From: [Mycobacterium] nativiensis
Lineage (GTDB): Bacteria; Actinomycetota; Actinomycetes; Mycobacteriales; Mycobacteriaceae
Reading direction: 5' to 3'
DNA length: 64,000 bases
Assembly: GCF_020172685.1 (NCBI RefSeq)
Contig: NZ_CP083986.1
Coordinates: 2,197,457-2,261,456 of the forward strand
Shown here: positions 33,619 through 42,661 of the stretch, in pieces
Numbering within the stretch: position 1 is the stretch's first letter
Layout: each line of letters begins with the position of its first letter
The notes under the pieces: model-generated
Seen by the model: the letters and a program-made list of their open reading frames with translations, nothing else
What the model was told of the DNA's origin: nothing
Database searches by the model: none
Position numbers and translations under genes: made by a program

Positions 33619-34281
33619 ATGGCCAAGGAATACGGGGTCAAAGAGAAGGACCTGGTAGTCGCTCACATCATCGACCTGGTGCTGACCGGGAAGCTGCGCG
33701 GTGGTGACCGGATCGATCGCGACGCGATTGCCGCCGAGTTAGGGGTCAGCCGACTTCCGGTGCATGAGGCAGTGGCCCAGCTCGAGCACGACGGGTTTGT
33801 GCTCACCCGCTATCGCCGCGGCGCATTCATCGAGCGCTTCGATGAAGCTGTGGTGCACGAACATCATGAGCTGTACGGAATGTTGGTCGGCATGGCGTCG
33901 GCCAGGGCGGCCGCCAATCCCACGCCCCGAGTCCTTGCCGATCTCGCCGCAGCGATGCAGACCATTCGAGACGCTCGGGGGCCGACAGTCGGGGAGGCGG
34001 CCATGGCATACCGCAAGATCATCGTCGACGAGTACGCCGGCCCTCGGCTTCGAGCGGAAATCAGTGCTGCGCAAGGCCTTCTGCCGATCCGATTCTGGAC
34101 GGACTACGACGATTACACCACTGAACTCATCGCCAGCTACGAGGCCGAGAATACGGCGATCCGCAACCGTGACGCCGATGCGGCCCGAACCGCCTGCGTG
34201 GAGCGGTCGGCGTGGCACGTCAAGGCGGTGCTCGCCGAGCTGGCGAACCGTGGCGTGTTGAACGACGGAGCCGCCGGCTGA
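33619..34281 (+). CDS. GntR family regulator, cassette copy 1
   Basis: A 220-residue regulator. The N-terminal winged helix (VAHIIDLVLTGKLRGGDRID, then LGVSRLPVHEAVAQLEHDG, FVLTRYRRGAFIERF) matches GntR/FadR-type DNA-binding domains, followed by a helical C-terminal effector domain (HHELYGMLVGMASARAA ...). It is homologous over its whole length to the protein at 38230-38895, with both ending RGVLNDA/G. It starts 8 bp after prcA and may be read with the proteasome operon. It converges with the PGRS gene of the first cassette. The effector is unknown; the GTATAC dyads upstream of the porin-like genes are candidate targets. Confidence 0.85.
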   Translation: MAKEYGVKEKDLVVAHIIDLVLTGKLRGGDRIDRDAIAAELGVSRLPVHEAVAQLEHDGFVLTRYRRGAFIERFDEAVVHEHHELYGMLVGMASARAAANPTPRVLADLAAAMQTIRDARGPTVGEAAMAYRKIIVDEYAGPRLRAEISAAQGLLPIRFWTDYDDYTTELIASYEAENTAIRNRDADAARTACVERSAWHVKAVLAELANRGVLNDGAAG

Positions 34282-34292
34282 CTCTGAAGACG

Positions 34293-34330
34293 CCACGGTC
34301 GCCGGGCCATGATGAACCCGACGACCGTGG
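34293..34330. terminator. Stem-loop between convergent GntR and PGRS genes (copy 1)
   Basis: CCACGGTCG (34293-34301) pairs with CGACCGTGG (34322-34330); inside, CGGG (34303-34306) can pair with CCCG (34317-34320). It lies between the GntR stop (34281) and the convergent PGRS stop (34347). It has no T-run on either side, so it is a plausible bidirectional stop of the mycobacterial U-less type. Confidence 0.5.
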
Positions 34331-34346
34331 TGCCTGGGTGTAAGGG

Positions 34347-36509
34347 CTACCCCGCGGGCGCCCAATGGGCGCCGGTGCCGCCCGTTCCGCCGGCGCCGCC
34401 GGCGGTCCCGGCGGGCGCAGTGCCGGACTGGCCAGGGCTGCCTGCGGTTTCGCCGGCCGCCCCGCCGTCGCCGCCGTTGCCTCCGGTACCGCCGTTGACG
34501 GTTCCCGCGCCGTTGCCACCGTTGCCGCCATTGCCGCCGGCGCCGCCGTCGCCGCTGGTGGCGGGTTGCCCGCCGGCGAGATAGCCAGTTCCGCCGGCTC
34601 CGCCGTTGCCGGCGCTGCCGCCGTTGCCGGCGTGGCTGGGCCCGAGGCCGAGATCGTTGGCCGGGGTGTCGATACCGCCGCTCGCACCGCCGGCCCCACC
34701 GTTGCCGCCGTTTCCACCCGTGGTCGCACCGGCACCGGCGCTACCGCCGGCTCCGCCGTCACCGCCGGACGCGGTTCCGGACCCGCCTGCACCGCCGCTA
34801 CCGCCGTGACCGCCGGCGCCCCCGGGACCAAGCACGCTGCCGGTGTTGGAGGCGCCGCCCCCGCCGTTGCCGCCGTTGCCGCCCACGCTGACCACACCGG
34901 CGCCGGTGGCGCCATTGCCACCGGCACCCCCGTCGCCGCCGGGTGCTCCGCCCGCAATAGCAAGCCCCCCATCACCGCCGTTGCCGCCGACGCTGTAGGT
35001 GCTGCCGTCGTATTGCCAGCCGGTGCTGGTTCCGCCGTTGCCGCCATTGCCGCCGCCCCAACCGCCGGCGCCGCCGTTACCACCGGTGTAGCTGCCGGTT
35101 CCGCCGTTACCGCCGTCGCCACCGGATCCGGCGGCGGTGGAGTAGCTGTCACCACCGAGGCCACCGTCGCCGCCGGTGGTCTTGACGCTTGCGTCCGTGG
35201 CGATTCCGTTGCCGCCGTTTCCACCGCTGCCGCCCGCACCGTAGGCATTGAAGCCGCCGCCGCCGCCGTCGCCCGCCCGTCCGGCGGTGGCGTCGCCGCC
35301 GTCGCCGCCGTTGCCGCCGTGACTTGCCATGGCGTTGTTCTCTGAGGCGCCGCCGGACCCGCCGTATCCACCGGCCCCGCCATTGAGGCCGGTGCCGCCG
35401 TGTCCGCCGCTGCCGCCGTCACCGCCGATGTGGCCCGAACCGGCGTCCCCGCCGTAGCCGGCACTGCCGCCATTGCCGAGGTAGGAGCCGTCGGTGTCCC
35501 GGTAGGCGTTGCCGCCATCACCACTGTTGCCGCCGTTGCCGCCGTTTCCGCTGGTGCCGGCCTGCCCGTACATCGGGCTGGTGTAGATGCTGGACCCACG
35601 GCCACCGGCCGATCCGCCGTTGCCGCCTTGGCTACCCCAGCTGCCGTTGCCGCCGTTGACGTGGTCGGCGGTGCCGGTGGCGCCGGCGCCACCCGCCCCG
35701 GCGTGGCCTCCGGTTCCGCCGTTGCCGCCGTTGCCGAACATGAAGCTGCTGCGCCCACCGGCCCCGCCGTTGCCGCCGGCGCCGCCGCCGGTGCCGTTCC
35801 CGTCGCCGCCGCCCGCGAAGGTGCCTGCGGCGCCCGTTGCGCCGGCGGCACCGATTCCGCCGTCGCCGCCGTTACCGAAGAACCAGGCCGAAGCGTTGCC
35901 GCCGTTACCGGCGTTGCCACCCGAACCGCCGGCGTCGATCGCGACACCACCGTTTCCGCCGTTGCCGCCGTTACCCATCCAGAGCCCGCCGGCCCCGCCG
36001 TCACCGCCGTCGGCACCCGCCCCGCCGTTGCCGCCGGTTCCGCCGTCGCCGATCCAGCCGGCCGCGTTGCCGCCGTTGCCGCCGCCGATGCCAGCTTCGG
36101 TGCTGATCCAGCCGTTTCCGCCGTCGCCGAGCCACAGGCCGCCGTTGCCGCCGTCCGGGTTTGCTTCGGTGCCGTCGAGGCCGTTGCCGATCAGGTATTG
36201 GCCGGCCATGGTGTTGATGGCGCCGTTGACCAGCTCACCGAAGTCGCTGGTGATCCAGGCCTGCAGGCCGTCGTGGATCGGGTCGTAGAACCACTGGTCG
36301 ATCATGGTGGTCCAGTCGAAGGCGCCCACCTCGGCCGGCTCGGGGGTCAGCCATGCCGAGGTGTCGAAAAGATCGGCGATCCAATCGAACTCATCAGCCT
36401 GGGCCGGCGGCGCCGTCAGGGGGGCCATGCCGAAAGCCAGGAATGCGCCGACCGAGCTGGCGGCGCCGAAGGCCCGGGAGGCACGGCGGGTGTTGGTGTG
36501 GTGACTCAT
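34347..36509 (-). CDS. Exported PE-less PGRS protein, cassette copy 1
   Basis: A 720-residue protein. The start MSHHTNTRRASRAFG at 36509 is preceded by AGAGAGG. An export signal follows ([19 protein letters not shown], then DEFDW). A conserved domain of about 110 residues ([60 protein letters not shown]) is nearly identical to that of copy 2. The remainder is Gly-Gly-X PGRS repeat. It is the second gene of a minus-strand operon behind the porin-like gene, 49 bp downstream of its stop. No PE domain. Probably surface-exposed; role unknown. Confidence 0.85.
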   Translation of the reverse strand: MSHHTNTRRASRAFGAASSVGAFLAFGMAPLTAPPAQADEFDWIADLFDTSAWLTPEPAEVGAFDWTTMIDQWFYDPIHDGLQAWITSDFGELVNGAINTMAGQYLIGNGLDGTEANPDGGNGGLWLGDGGNGWISTEAGIGGGNGGNAAGWIGDGGTGGNGGAGADGGDGGAGGLWMGNGGNGGNGGVAIDAGGSGGNAGNGGNASAWFFGNGGDGGIGAAGATGAAGTFAGGGDGNGTGGGAGGNGGAGGRSSFMFGNGGNGGTGGHAGAGGAGATGTADHVNGGNGSWGSQGGNGGSAGGRGSSIYTSPMYGQAGTSGNGGNGGNSGDGGNAYRDTDGSYLGNGGSAGYGGDAGSGHIGGDGGSGGHGGTGLNGGAGGYGGSGGASENNAMASHGGNGGDGGDATAGRAGDGGGGGFNAYGAGGSGGNGGNGIATDASVKTTGGDGGLGGDSYSTAAGSGGDGGNGGTGSYTGGNGGAGGWGGGNGGNGGTSTGWQYDGSTYSVGGNGGDGGLAIAGGAPGGDGGAGGNGATGAGVVSVGGNGGNGGGGASNTGSVLGPGGAGGHGGSGGAGGSGTASGGDGGAGGSAGAGATTGGNGGNGGAGGASGGIDTPANDLGLGPSHAGNGGSAGNGGAGGTGYLAGGQPATSGDGGAGGNGGNGGNGAGTVNGGTGGNGGDGGAAGETAGSPGQSGTAPAGTAGGAGGTGGTGAHWAPAG

Positions 36510-36558
36510 GTGCAGGGATACCTCTCTCAAAGAAATGGGGAGCGAAGGGCTTTGGGGG

Positions 36559-37635
36559 TCAGAGGCCGAGCAGGTCGCCGAGCCAGCCGAACGCGTCCGT
36601 TGCGTCAGCGGCGCCCCCGTCATCGACGATGGGCAACTCAGCCCCGGCCAGCGGCGGGGTCACCACCACCGGGCCCTTGCCGTCCCAGCCCGAGCCGAGC
36701 AGGGCGCCGACGGTTTGGCCCCAGGCCTGCATGGCCGCGATCGGCCCGATACCGGCACTGTTGAGATCGAGGGTGCCCAGCACCGGGACCCCACTGAATT
36801 CCAGACCCACACTTTGGAAGATCGACCCACCAACCGCCGGCACCTCCGCGGCGACCTCGCCCCCGGGACCCAGCACCTGGTAGATCGGCGCGGCCGCACC
36901 CGGGGACAACAACCCGCCGAACGCGAAGTCCAGGTGATCCATGTTCATGCCGGCGGGGAAGAAACCGGCCTCGTTGATCATCGGTAACAGCGCATCGAGG
37001 TTCAGGGTGGCGCCGTTGAAGAACGCGCCGCCCATGTTGACCAGGATGTCGAGGGGGTTGTCGCCGTCGGTGATGCCGTTGAGCAACGCAATCCAGGGGC
37101 TGATGCCAGGGCCGATCATGCCCATCAACATCGCACTGGCCGGAGAGCCGAGGTAGTCGATGATCGGCATGATCGAGTCTTTGTCCACATCCGCGGGGAT
37201 GTAGCCGGCGATCTGGCCGAACATCAGCTGATGGGTGCCGTCCATGGTGTGGTTGAGCACCGTGGAGTGGGTCGCGTCGGTTTCGTTCTGCAACGCCCAC
37301 CCGGAGATCACCGCGTTCAGATGTTTCTGAACCTCTTCGGTTACCTCGTTGATCGACCCGGCGCGGTCATTGGCCAACAGATCCCAGTAACCCATCTGAT
37401 TGGCAATGAACTGCTGCATCCCCACTCCGGGCGCCAAATACCAGTTGTTCAGCATGGTGGTCACATTGGCCGACGCGGCATTAAGTACGTCGTCCCACGC
37501 ACTGGCCAGCGCCACGGCACGCGACTGCACATCAAGGGAGACCGGCATCGACACAGGAGCTGGGGAAGCGGCAACAAGACTGGCTCCAACCAGTGCCACA
37601 CCAGCGGTGGTATAGGGGCGAACGGTGGCGCGCAA
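36559..37635 (-). CDS. GjpA-like outer membrane porin family protein, cassette copy 1
   Basis: A 358-residue protein beginning at TTG 37635, six bases after AAGGAG; the same start layout occurs in copy 2. A hydrophobic N-terminus ([18 protein letters not shown]) is a likely signal peptide. The mature part is rich in [38 protein letters not shown] and [20 protein letters not shown]. These phrases are familiar from non-tuberculous mycobacterial proteins annotated as GjpA-type porins after the Gordonia jacobaea porin; the pore function here is inferred, not seen. First gene of the porin-PGRS operon. Confidence 0.78.
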   Translation of the reverse strand: MRATVRPYTTAGVALVGASLVAASPAPVSMPVSLDVQSRAVALASAWDDVLNAASANVTTMLNNWYLAPGVGMQQFIANQMGYWDLLANDRAGSINEVTEEVQKHLNAVISGWALQNETDATHSTVLNHTMDGTHQLMFGQIAGYIPADVDKDSIMPIIDYLGSPASAMLMGMIGPGISPWIALLNGITDGDNPLDILVNMGGAFFNGATLNLDALLPMINEAGFFPAGMNMDHLDFAFGGLLSPGAAAPIYQVLGPGGEVAAEVPAVGGSIFQSVGLEFSGVPVLGTLDLNSAGIGPIAAMQAWGQTVGALLGSGWDGKGPVVVTPPLAGAELPIVDDGGAADATDAFGWLGDLLGL

Positions 37636-37706
37636 GGGGAACTCCTTCAGGTATGTGATGCACAGCACGAGATCGACAAGCTGAACTTAGCTTAGAAATT
37701 GCTGTC

Positions 37707-37716
37707 TTGTATACGT
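37707..37716. promoter_or_regulatory. GTATAC dyad upstream of porin-like gene, copy 1
   Basis: TTGTATACGT with a palindromic GTATAC core, its first core base 74 bp from the TTG start. The equivalent site of copy 2 is a perfect TTTGTATACAAA at 75 bp. The 11-mer TGTATACGTGA here recurs at 37925-37935. GntR-family regulators commonly bind GT(N)AC dyads, so the linked GntR proteins are candidates. Confidence 0.55.
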
Positions 37717-37721
37717 GATTC

Positions 37722-37735
37722 TGAAACGTGTTCTA
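37722..37735. promoter_or_regulatory. KstR-type box upstream of porin-like gene, copy 1
   Basis: TGAAACGTGTTCTA fits the published KstR consensus TNNAACNNGTTNNA at every fixed base. It sits seven bases beyond the GTATAC core. The surrounding 16-mer CTGAAACGTGTTCTAA is identical to that at 47272-47287 in front of the DUF35/thiolase operon, whose M. tuberculosis counterpart belongs to the KstR regulon. Confidence 0.65.
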
Positions 37736-37924
37736 ATCCGCAGGTCCTGGGTGCTGTTGTCGGACGGGTTTCGTGCTGTCTGTATTAGGCGATCCGGCTG
37801 GCGGTCCGGCCCGTGGCCAGATATGACGAGGTAGCGCGCCTATCCTTGAGGTGGACGCTGGTGGCGCCGACCGGGAAGGCGGGGCATCTTTCCGGCGCAT
37901 TGTGCGCATTCGGCCGCGATATTA

Positions 37925-37935
37925 TGTATACGTGA
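37925..37935. promoter_or_regulatory. Third GTATAC site, between cassettes
   Basis: TGTATACGTGA is an exact copy of the 11-mer at 37708-37718. It lies 295 bp before the second GntR start and has no KstR-type box next to it. Possible autoregulatory site; could also be a duplication relic. Confidence 0.35.
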
Positions 37936-38229
37936 AATGTCGGATGGCGCGGATCAAGGAGGGAAACGCAGACTTCTGTCTGCGACACTCAGGTGCTACT
38001 CATTAACGTGCGCGCGTCATCGAGCGCGGCGAAAGCGACGTGTGACCACGGTCTGAGCCTTCGAACGCGTGTGTCACACTGCGGCTGCGCTAGGGTTTGG
38101 CGGAGAAAGGGTCGCTACGTCAGATAGTGGAGTTTTTGCAGGCTCGCATTGCCACACGTGGTCCGGGCGCTTTCGGTGATCCAACAAAGCGCCCTGCCGA
38201 GTTTTGCGAAAGTTCCAGGTGAGCACTCC

Positions 38230-38895
38230 ATGCCCAAGAAGTACGGGGTCAAGGAAAAGGACCTGGTTGTCAATCACATTGTCGACCTAGTGCTTGCCGG
38301 AGAGTTGCGCACGGGCGACCGCATCAACCGTGACGCGATCGCGGCCGCTCTGGGGGTCAGTAGGCTTCCGGTTCAGCAGGGCATCGACCAACTCGAGCAC
38401 GACGGACTGTTGGCCAGCCGTTATCACCGCGGTGTCTTTGTTGAGCGGTTCGATGAAGCGGCCGTTCTCGAACAGCATGAACTGCACGGTGTGCTGAACG
38501 GGATCGCCTCAGCGCGTGCGGCGACGAACCCGACGCCGCGAGTGCTCGCCGAACTGTATGCGGCGTTGCGGACGTTGCGAGCCAGTAAGGAGCCCAAGGC
38601 ATTTCAAGAGGCGGCGTACGCCTACCGGCGCATCATCGTCGAGGAGTACGCCGGTCCCCGGCTGCAGGCGGCGATCGTCGCGGCACGTGTCTTCGCGCCG
38701 CGCGGATTCTGGGGGAGCTATCCCCGGGGCAATGAGGAGTTCGTGCACACATACGAAGCCGAAACCGCGGCAATTCGCGGCCAGGATCCCGAGGCCGCGC
38801 GGGCCGCGAACATGGAGCGGGCGGACTTGCGGGCGAAGGTGGTGATCGCCGAGTTGACCGAGCGAGGCGTGCTGAACGACGCGTCGGCCACCTGA
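38230..38895 (+). CDS. GntR family regulator, cassette copy 2
   Basis: A 221-residue paralogue of the regulator at 33619-34281. The first 16 residues differ little (MPKKYGVKEKDLVVNH), the recognition helix is LGVSRLPVQQGIDQLEHDG, and the C-terminal effector domain is more diverged (REPs such as ARVFAPRGFWGSYPRG replace AQGLLPIRFWTDYDD). AGGTGAG precedes ATG 38230. Unlike copy 1 it has its own upstream region with a GTATAC site. It converges with the second PGRS gene across a long perfect hairpin. Target genes are inferred to be the adjacent porin-PGRS operons. Confidence 0.85.
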   Translation: MPKKYGVKEKDLVVNHIVDLVLAGELRTGDRINRDAIAAALGVSRLPVQQGIDQLEHDGLLASRYHRGVFVERFDEAAVLEQHELHGVLNGIASARAATNPTPRVLAELYAALRTLRASKEPKAFQEAAYAYRRIIVEEYAGPRLQAAIVAARVFAPRGFWGSYPRGNEEFVHTYEAETAAIRGQDPEAARAANMERADLRAKVVIAELTERGVLNDASAT

Positions 38896-38900
38896 CGAAC

Positions 38901-38948
38901 AGACGCTAATGTCCCCCAAAACAGGAGTTTTGGGGGACATTAGCGTCT
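38901..38948. terminator. 22-bp perfect inverted repeat, probable bidirectional terminator
   Basis: AGACGCTAATGTCCCCCAAAAC (38901-38922) is perfectly repeated in inverse at 38927-38948 around a 4-base AGGA loop. It lies between the convergent GntR stop (38895) and PGRS stop (38959). The stem is far longer than usual and contains internal A and T runs. It could be a mobile palindromic element recruited as a terminator. Confidence 0.75.
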
Positions 38949-38958
38949 TGTTGTCGGC

Positions 38959-41457
38959 CTAGCCGGGCTGACCGTCGTTGCCTGCGGTGCCGGGTTGTCC
39001 AGCGGGGGTTCCGTTGCCGCCATTGCCCGCGGTCCCACCGGTACCGGCCGCACCGCCTGCGCCGTGGGCCCCGCTGGAGCCGCCGGTGCTGGTGCCGCCG
39101 GCCCCGCCCGCGGCGCCATCGCCGCCCGCGCCGCCGTTGCCGCCGTTGCCGCCGGGCAAGGTGTTGCCGTCGGAGTCGGTGCCGCCGTTGCCGCCAGCCC
39201 TACCGGCGCCGCCGGTGCCCCCCGCACCGCCGGTACCACCCTTGCCGCCGTCGCCGGAGACCGCGCTACCCCCGGAACCGCCCTTGCCGCCGTTGCCGGC
39301 GTCGCCACCGTTGCCGCCGTTGCCGCCGGGACCGTGCGCGGGGTTGGTTGCGGGTCCTCCTACGAACCCAGTGCCGCCGGTCCCGCCGTTGCCGCCGTTG
39401 CCGCCATCGACGGCGCCTTGAGCGCTACCACCGGTACCACCGACACCTCCATCACCGCCGGTACCGATGGTGCCGCTGCCGCCGTTGCCGCCATTGCCGC
39501 CGTTGCCGGCATGGCTGGGTCCGATGCCCAGGTCGTTGGCAGGGGTCTCGACGCCGCCGCTGGCGCCGCCGACACCGCCTGCTCCACCGTTGCCGGCGGT
39601 GCCGCCCGCGCCGCCGGTCACGGGGATAGACGCGGTGCCTCCGTTGCCTCCGTTGCCGCCGTTACCGCCGGAAGCGGTGCCAGAGCCTCCGGCCCCGCCT
39701 GCACCACCGTCGCCCGCGGCAAGTCCGGCGGTCATACTCCCTCCGTTGCCTCCGTTGCCGCCTTTGCCGCCGATGCTGATCACACCGGGGCCGGTGGCAC
39801 CGTTGCCTCCGGCACCTCCGGCACCGCCTGTCCCGCCGTCGGTGGTGACGGTGCCGGCACCCCCGGCGCCACCGTTACCTCCGTTGCCGCCGATGCTGTA
39901 GGTGACGCCGTCGTGCTGCCAGCCAGTGCTTGTACCGCCGGCACCGCCCTTGGCGCCTTCGTAGCCGCCGCCGCTGCCGCCGCTGCCGCCGTTGCCTCCG
40001 TTGCCTCCGGCATAGGTACCGGTGCCGCCGTTGCCGCCGGTACCTCCTGGGCCGGCCCCAAAGGCGTTAGAGCCGTTGCCGCCCTTACCGCCGATAGTTT
40101 TGACCGTGGGGTCGTCGGTGGCGCCGTTGCCGCCGCTGCCGCCGTCGCCACCGCCGCTACCGCGGCCCGAGCCGCCGTTGCCGCCGTTTCCGCCGGTGCC
40201 GGCGCTGGCGAAACCACCGTTGCCGCCATCGCCGCCTCTGCCGCCGAGTTCGGGGTTCCCGGGGAGGCTGTTGCTGGCGGTGTTGCCGTTGCCGCCGTTG
40301 CCACCGTTGATCCCGGCGCCGCCATTGCCGCCGTTGCCGCCGTCCGCGCCGATGCCGGTCGGGCCCGTGTAACCCCCGCCGTAGCCGCCGTTGCCGCCGT
40401 TGCCGCCATTACCCAGGTAGTCGCCGCTGCCGTCTTGGTAGGCGTCGCCGCCGTTGCCGCCATTGCCGCCATTGGAGGAGTGGCCGAGTTGACCGGCCTG
40501 GCCGTACATCGGGCTGGTGAAGATGGTCGAGCCTCGTTCACCGGCAGTCCCACCGTGGCCGACTCTCCAATTGACTCCCGCGTTCCCGCCGTTGCCGCCG
40601 TTGACGTGTTCCGCGGTGCCGGTGGCTCCGTTTCCACCGTTGCCGTTGGCCCCGCCGTTACCGCCGTTGCCACCGTTGCCGAACATGAAGCTGCTGCGCC
40701 CGCCGTTGCCACCGCTGCCGCCGAGCCCGCCTGCGCCACCATTTCCGTCACCACCGTTGGTCCAGGTGCCTGCCACACCGTCAACGCCTGCGCCGCCCAT
40801 GCCGCCGTTACCGCCATTGCCGAAGAACCAGGCTGAGGCGTTGCCGCCGAGTCCGCCGTTGCCACCGATGCTGTCGGCGTCCAGTGCTGCTCCGCCAGCC
40901 CCGCCGTTTCCGCCGTTGCCCATCCAGTTGCCGCCGGCTCCGCCGTCACCGCCGTTGGCACCGGCACCGCCATCACCACCGGTCCCACCGTCGCCGAGCC
41001 AGCCGGCCGCATTGCCGCCGTTGCCGCCTGCCACGCCGGCTTCGGTGCTGTCCCAGCCGTCTCCGCCGTCGCCGAACCACAGGCCGCCGTTGCCGCCGTC
41101 GGGGTTGGCTTCGGTGCCGTCGATACCATTGCCGATCAGGTATTGCCCGGCCATGGTGTTGATCGCGCCGTTGACCAGCTCACCGAAATCACTGGTGATC
41201 CAGGCCTGCAGTCCGTCGTGGATGGGGTCGTAGAACCACTGATCGATCATGGTGGTCCAGTCGAAGGCGCCCACCTCGGCCGGTTCGGGGGTCAGCCATG
41301 CCGAGGTGTCGAAAAGATCAGCGATCCAATCGAATTCGTCGGCCTGTGCCGGGGGAGCCACGGTCAGGGGGGTCATGCCGAATGCCAAGAATGCGCCGAC
41401 CGCACTGGCGGCGCCGACCGCCCGGGAGGTGCGGTGTGCATTGATGTGGTGACTCAT
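38959..41457 (-). CDS. Exported PE-less PGRS protein, cassette copy 2
   Basis: An 832-residue protein starting [15 protein letters not shown] at 41457, with the same upstream AGAGAGG as copy 1. The signal ([20 protein letters not shown]) and the following domain of about 110 residues are almost identical to copy 1, whereas the PGRS part differs in length and order of repeats. Phrases such as [20 protein letters not shown] mark the start of the repeats. It is 47 bp downstream of the second porin-like gene. Function unknown; surface location inferred from the signal and PGRS composition. Confidence 0.85.
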   Translation of the reverse strand: MSHHINAHRTSRAVGAASAVGAFLAFGMTPLTVAPPAQADEFDWIADLFDTSAWLTPEPAEVGAFDWTTMIDQWFYDPIHDGLQAWITSDFGELVNGAINTMAGQYLIGNGIDGTEANPDGGNGGLWFGDGGDGWDSTEAGVAGGNGGNAAGWLGDGGTGGDGGAGANGGDGGAGGNWMGNGGNGGAGGAALDADSIGGNGGLGGNASAWFFGNGGNGGMGGAGVDGVAGTWTNGGDGNGGAGGLGGSGGNGGRSSFMFGNGGNGGNGGANGNGGNGATGTAEHVNGGNGGNAGVNWRVGHGGTAGERGSTIFTSPMYGQAGQLGHSSNGGNGGNGGDAYQDGSGDYLGNGGNGGNGGYGGGYTGPTGIGADGGNGGNGGAGINGGNGGNGNTASNSLPGNPELGGRGGDGGNGGFASAGTGGNGGNGGSGRGSGGGDGGSGGNGATDDPTVKTIGGKGGNGSNAFGAGPGGTGGNGGTGTYAGGNGGNGGSGGSGGGYEGAKGGAGGTSTGWQHDGVTYSIGGNGGNGGAGGAGTVTTDGGTGGAGGAGGNGATGPGVISIGGKGGNGGNGGSMTAGLAAGDGGAGGAGGSGTASGGNGGNGGNGGTASIPVTGGAGGTAGNGGAGGVGGASGGVETPANDLGIGPSHAGNGGNGGNGGSGTIGTGGDGGVGGTGGSAQGAVDGGNGGNGGTGGTGFVGGPATNPAHGPGGNGGNGGDAGNGGKGGSGGSAVSGDGGKGGTGGAGGTGGAGRAGGNGGTDSDGNTLPGGNGGNGGAGGDGAAGGAGGTSTGGSSGAHGAGGAAGTGGTAGNGGNGTPAGQPGTAGNDGQPG

Positions 41458-41504
41458 GTGCAGGGATACCTCTCTCAAGGAATGGGGGTAAAGGGTTTTG
41501 GGGC

Positions 41505-42590
41505 TCAGAGGCCGAACAGGTCGCCCAGCCAGCCGAACGCATCGGTAGCCGCACCGGAGCCGCCGTCATCGAGCGTGTCGGTGATTGGCAACTCAGCTCC
41601 CGCCAGCGGCGGGGTGACAACCACCGGGCCCTTGCCGTCCCAACCCGATCCCAACAGGGCACCGACGGTCTGTCCCCAGGCCTGCCAGGCCGCGATCGGC
41701 CCGATGGCGGCACTGTTGAGATCGAGGGTTCCCAGCACCGGGACGCCACTGAGTTCCAGCCCCACGCTTTGGAACAGTGACCCACCGATCGACGGCACTT
41801 CGGCCGCCACTTCACCGCCCGGGCCCAGCACCTGGTAGGTCACCGAGGCAGCGCCTGCGGACAGCAAACCGGCGAAGGCGAAGTCCAGGTGGTCCATGTT
41901 CATGCCGGCCGGGAAGAAGCCGGCCTCGTTGATCATTGGCAGTAGGGCATCCAGGTTGAGCGTGGCGCCGTTGAAGAACGCGCCGCCCATATTCGCCAGG
42001 ATGTCGAACGGGTTGTCACCGTCGGTGATTCCGTTGAGCAACGCGATCCACGGACTGATCATGGGCCCGATCGACGCCATAAGCAGTGCACTGGCCGGGG
42101 ACCCCAGGTAGTCGATGATCGGCATGATCGAGTCCGTGTCCACATCCGGTGGGATGTAGCCGGCGATCTGCCCGAACATCAGTTGATGGGTGCTGTCCAT
42201 GGTGTGGTTGAGCACCGTGGCCCGGGTTTCGTCGGTGGCGTTCTGCAGCGCCCAGCCGGAGATCACCGCATTCAAGTGCAGCTGAATCTGCTCGTTTACC
42301 CAATTCGTGGAGCCGGCCGGGTCGTTGAGCAGCCGGTCGGCGTAGTCCAGCTGGTTGGCCACGAATTGCTGCATCCCAACCCCAGGGGCCAGGTAGTAGT
42401 TGTTCAGCATCGCAGTCAGATTGGCCGACGTCGCATTGAAAATGTCCTGCCATGCGCTGGCCAGTTGCACCGAGGAGGACTCGGTCTTGAGCAGAGCGGG
42501 CAGGGGGGCGGCCGCCGGTGTCACCGCGACAAGACTGGCCCCCACCAGAGCCACACCTGCGGTGGCGTAGGGGCGAACTGTGGCGTGCAA
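41505..42590 (-). CDS. GjpA-like outer membrane porin family protein, cassette copy 2
   Basis: A 361-residue paralogue of 36559-37635, with the same TTG start behind AAGGAG (six-base spacing). The signal region is [20 protein letters not shown]. Shared blocks include [38 protein letters not shown] and [20 protein letters not shown]; it ends [10 protein letters not shown] as copy 1 ends FGWLGDLLGL. Divergence is concentrated near residues 30-60 and 80-95. First gene of the second porin-PGRS operon. The porin role is inferred by family resemblance. Confidence 0.78.
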   Translation of the reverse strand: MHATVRPYATAGVALVGASLVAVTPAAAPLPALLKTESSSVQLASAWQDIFNATSANLTAMLNNYYLAPGVGMQQFVANQLDYADRLLNDPAGSTNWVNEQIQLHLNAVISGWALQNATDETRATVLNHTMDSTHQLMFGQIAGYIPPDVDTDSIMPIIDYLGSPASALLMASIGPMISPWIALLNGITDGDNPFDILANMGGAFFNGATLNLDALLPMINEAGFFPAGMNMDHLDFAFAGLLSAGAASVTYQVLGPGGEVAAEVPSIGGSLFQSVGLELSGVPVLGTLDLNSAAIGPIAAWQAWGQTVGALLGSGWDGKGPVVVTPPLAGAELPITDTLDDGGSGAATDAFGWLGDLFGL

Positions 42591-42661
42591 GGGGGTCTCC
42601 TTCAGGTATCTGGGGCACAGCGCGACATGGAACGGGACGAGAGTAGCTGAGAGTTGGATGA

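Larger units (their letters stand above)
37636..38229. other. Intergenic region of 594 bp between the cassettes
   Basis: It is lower in GC than the flanking genes and has no convincing gene: short open frames on either strand lack codon bias and ribosome-binding sites. It carries the copy-1 porin promoter elements (37707-37735), a further GTATAC site (37925-37935), and the leader of the second GntR gene with AGGTGAG before ATG 38230. Confidence 0.7.

Noticed and set aside
34347..36623. Upstream extension of PGRS copy 1 to 36623
   Set aside because: The additional 38 residues lie partly inside the 3' end of the porin-like gene in another frame; the ATG at 36509 with AGAGAGG and the following signal peptide match copy 2.
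37785..38277. Short open frames of about 67 codons between the cassettes
   Set aside because: They lack codon bias, ribosome-binding sites and recognisable sequence; the region is better explained as regulatory DNA.
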